Of a stretch of DNA of 5,679 bases, positions 3,958 through 5,679 are shown one piece after another. Both the position numbers and the translations under genes were made by a program. Location of the stretch: NCBI GenBank assembly GCA_035295665.1, contig DATGIQ010000159.1, forward strand, positions 1-5,679, written 5' to 3'. How positions within the stretch are numbered: the stretch's first letter is position 1; each line of letters starts with the position of its first letter. A model generated the notes under the pieces. The model was not told the DNA's origin. It saw only the letters and a program-made list of their open reading frames with translations, and made no database searches. The stretch comes from DATGIQ01 sp035295665 (GTDB taxonomy: Bacteria; Planctomycetota; Planctomycetia; Gemmatales; Gemmataceae).

Positions 3958-5428
3958 GTAATCGGTCAGGTGTCGGTCTGGCCTGAAAGACGCATCTTCC
4001 TACCTTATCTCGCATGGACAGGATGCCGCGGCCACCGGAAAGTTTCTTCGCGGGAACCCCTCCTCACGTCCGCGCCTACATCGAGCAGTTGCATGCCACC
4101 ATTGCCGACCTGCACTCGCAGATGGCCGAACTTAAATCCCAACAGGCCAAAAACTCGACGAACTCCTCCCTACCGCCCTCGTCCGGACACCCGCATGCCA
4201 AGCCTGCCCGCCCCACGCCCAAGTCGCAACGCGGAGCCGGCGGCCAGCCCGGCCACGCCAAGCACGAACGACTTCTGCTGCCAACCGAACAATGCCAACA
4301 GGTCATCCCCTGCGTGCCGCCGACCTGCCGTCGCTGCGCTGCCTCTCTGACCGGCGCTGATCCCCAACCCCTACGACACCAGGTTTGGGAATTGCCGGAG
4401 ATCAAGCCCAGCGTCACCGAATATCGACGGCATCGCCTAACCTGTCGCTGTGGCACCGTCACTTGTGGCGCGTTGCCCACCGGTGTCCCAACCGGACAGG
4501 CCGGGCCACGTCTGATCGCTTTCAGTGGTCTACTCATGTCCTGTTTCCGCCAGTCCAAGCGGCGGGCTGCCCTGTTCTTGAGTATGATTCTTAATCAACC
4601 AGCCTGTCCCGGCTGGATGGTGTCGTTGCAGAAGCTGGCCGCCGAGGCGGTGCAACCGGCTTATGATGAGTTGGTCCTCCAACTGCCGCAACAAGCCGTG
4701 CTGTACATCGATGAGTCGCCGACCAAGGAAGGCAAAACCAAGAGCGGGATCTGGACCTTCGTGGCGGCGACCTTCACGCTCTTCGCCACCCGGACCTCAC
4801 GCGCTGCCGATATTCTTGCGGATTGGCTGGGAGAGGCTTATACGGGGGTGATCCACTGCGACCGTGCCCGGATGTACTGGTCGTTCGGGCGGCTGCAATG
4901 GTGCTGGGCGCATCTGAAACGAGACTTCCAGGGGCTGATCGACGGTCGCTGCCACACGGCTCGCCGCCTGGGCCATGACTTGATGCGTCCGACCAAGGGG
5001 TTGTTCGAGTTGTGGCAGAAGGCGCGTGATGGCACGCTGAGTCGGCCTGAATTTGTCGAGCAGATGAAGCCGATCCGCGCCGAGATGGAAAGCCTATTGT
5101 TGCGCGGCTACTTCAACCCGCGTGTGCGGGGCTTTTGCAAGGGTTTGTGGGAGCATCGTCAGAATCTGTGGACCTTTGTGGAAGTAGAAGGAGTGGAGCC
5201 GACGAACAATGCTGCGGAGCGGGCGTTGCGTCAGGCGGTAATTTGGCGGAAGCTGTCGTTCGGCACGCAGTCCGCAGAGGGGAGCCGGCTTGTCGAGCGG
5301 TTGCTGACGGTGGTGGAAACCTGTCGGAGGCAAAAGCGGAATGTACTCTCCTGGATGATAGAGGCCGTGGAAGCTAGCTTCGATGGCAAATGCGGTCCAT
5401 CTCTCTTGTCCGGGGTGTGAACCTTTAC
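3958..5428 (+). mobile_element. IS66-family element (tnpC only), ends tentative
   Basis: The transposase at 4014-5420 is the only gene; no tnpA or tnpB lies nearby, as in the single-gene ISBst12 type. IS66 ends often begin GTAA. A GTAA at 3958-3961 and TTAC at 5425-5428 face each other correctly and share partial inverted similarity (about 11 of the first 19 bases without gaps). That would make an element of about 1471 bp. The 8-bp flanks (AATGCGAT and GCCGTCGA) do not match, so the boundaries are only a proposal. Confidence 0.45.
4014..5420 (+). CDS. IS66-family transposase (TnpC)
   Basis: 468 residues, full length for an IS66 TnpC. Residues 20-46 form a short coiled coil (IEQLHATIADLHSQMAELKSQQ), followed by the NSTNSSLPPSSGHP motif and a basic GAGGQPGH stretch. 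A zinc-finger-like region follows with Cys at 100, 105, 108, 144, 146 and 151. The DDE core has D233 in LYIDESPTKEG, D283 in VIHCDRARMYW and E402 in EPTNNAAERALR. The usual C-terminal KLSFGTQSAEGSRLVERLLTVVETCRRQ follows. All catalytic residues are present and there is no internal stop. The start is ATG 4014 or ATG 4023; neither has a clear Shine-Dalgarno. It moves its element; partner proteins TnpA and TnpB are absent, as in some IS66 relatives. Minus-strand frames here are shadows. Confidence 0.94.
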   Translation: MDRMPRPPESFFAGTPPHVRAYIEQLHATIADLHSQMAELKSQQAKNSTNSSLPPSSGHPHAKPARPTPKSQRGAGGQPGHAKHERLLLPTEQCQQVIPCVPPTCRRCAASLTGADPQPLRHQVWELPEIKPSVTEYRRHRLTCRCGTVTCGALPTGVPTGQAGPRLIAFSGLLMSCFRQSKRRAALFLSMILNQPACPGWMVSLQKLAAEAVQPAYDELVLQLPQQAVLYIDESPTKEGKTKSGIWTFVAATFTLFATRTSRAADILADWLGEAYTGVIHCDRARMYWSFGRLQWCWAHLKRDFQGLIDGRCHTARRLGHDLMRPTKGLFELWQKARDGTLSRPEFVEQMKPIRAEMESLLLRGYFNPRVRGFCKGLWEHRQNLWTFVEVEGVEPTNNAAERALRQAVIWRKLSFGTQSAEGSRLVERLLTVVETCRRQKRNVLSWMIEAVEASFDGKCGPSLLSGV

Positions 5429-5679
5429 GCCGTCGAGTTGAGAAATCCGATGCGGAACCGCGCCCTCCAACTCGTCGGCGGGAACGATGACCCGGGGAAT
5501 CAGCCGATCGTAATCATTGGCCACCCCCAAGGCTTTGAACATTCCTTTTTTCCCGGCTTTATCAATGCGGCGGTGCGAACCCGCGCCGAGGTTTACAAAA
5601 CACTCGGAGCGAAGGTGAAACTCCCGCCGGCGCAGGCTGCACTCAAGGCTATCCAGCACAGTGTCTACTCGACCAACGG
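5429..5679. other. Unrecognised gene remnant, open on both strands
   Basis: Beyond IS66 the sequence is open to the window edge in exactly two frames. The plus frame (from GTG 5417) reads ..RNRALQLVGGNDDPGNQP and later RAEVYKTLGAKVKLPP. The minus frame enters from the window edge and includes YDRLIPRVIVPADELEG; it runs back into the IS66 end. They share one codon register, so each could be the shadow of the other; third-position GC is high in both (roughly two thirds). The other four frames have early stops, so one of the two is probably a real coding fragment interrupted by IS66. I recognise neither family. Confidence 0.4.

Noticed and set aside
3941..4013. tnpA/tnpB genes or another small gene before IS66 tnpC
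   Set aside because: Only 73 bases are available and no frame of useful length or clear ribosome site is present.

Overview
The window looks like a high-GC planctomycete genome (Gemmata-type relatives). The best marker is the small secreted protein at 3497-3940, whose LQGTWK-type core and GKTxxGIYxLxxDxLKxCF motif match the planctomycete-specific family TIGR03067. A Gly/Tyr-rich repeat protein remnant and a dense insertion-sequence cluster fit that setting. No rRNA, tRNA or CRISPR array was seen.

Layout. Positions 1-347 (minus strand) hold the start of a small multi-pass membrane protein that runs off the window edge. Upstream of it, 348-550 carries a good sigma70-like promoter, a folded RNA segment and a strong intrinsic terminator. 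This is either a roughly 145-nt small RNA or an attenuated leader of the membrane protein gene. Positions 582-642 hold two adjacent hairpins: a palindromic repeat and the probable terminator of the next minus-strand gene. Positions 667-877 are the C-terminal tail of a Tyr/Gly-rich protein, cut off by an insertion sequence.

From 878 to 5428 the window is mostly mobile DNA from three different families. An ISAs1-family element (878-2142, minus) has clear 18-bp ends. An IS3-family element (2228-3483, plus) has about 30-bp ends, orfA/orfB and an A7 frameshift site. An IS66-family tnpC (4014-5420, plus) stands without tnpA or tnpB. All three transposases look full length with complete DDE residues. 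None of the three elements has a recognisable target-site duplication, so the flanks have probably been rearranged or have decayed.

The TIGR03067 gene is the only complete non-IS gene. It sits between IS3 and IS66, and IS3 ends only 13 bp before its ATG. The last 250 bases are open on both strands in the same codon register and were not recognised.

The genes do not form a pathway. The interest lies in regulation (the RNA/terminator leader, a hairpin that may hide the ISAs1 ribosome site, the IS3 frameshift signal) and in how the insertions cut and re-context host genes. I see no convincing new defence or metabolic system here.
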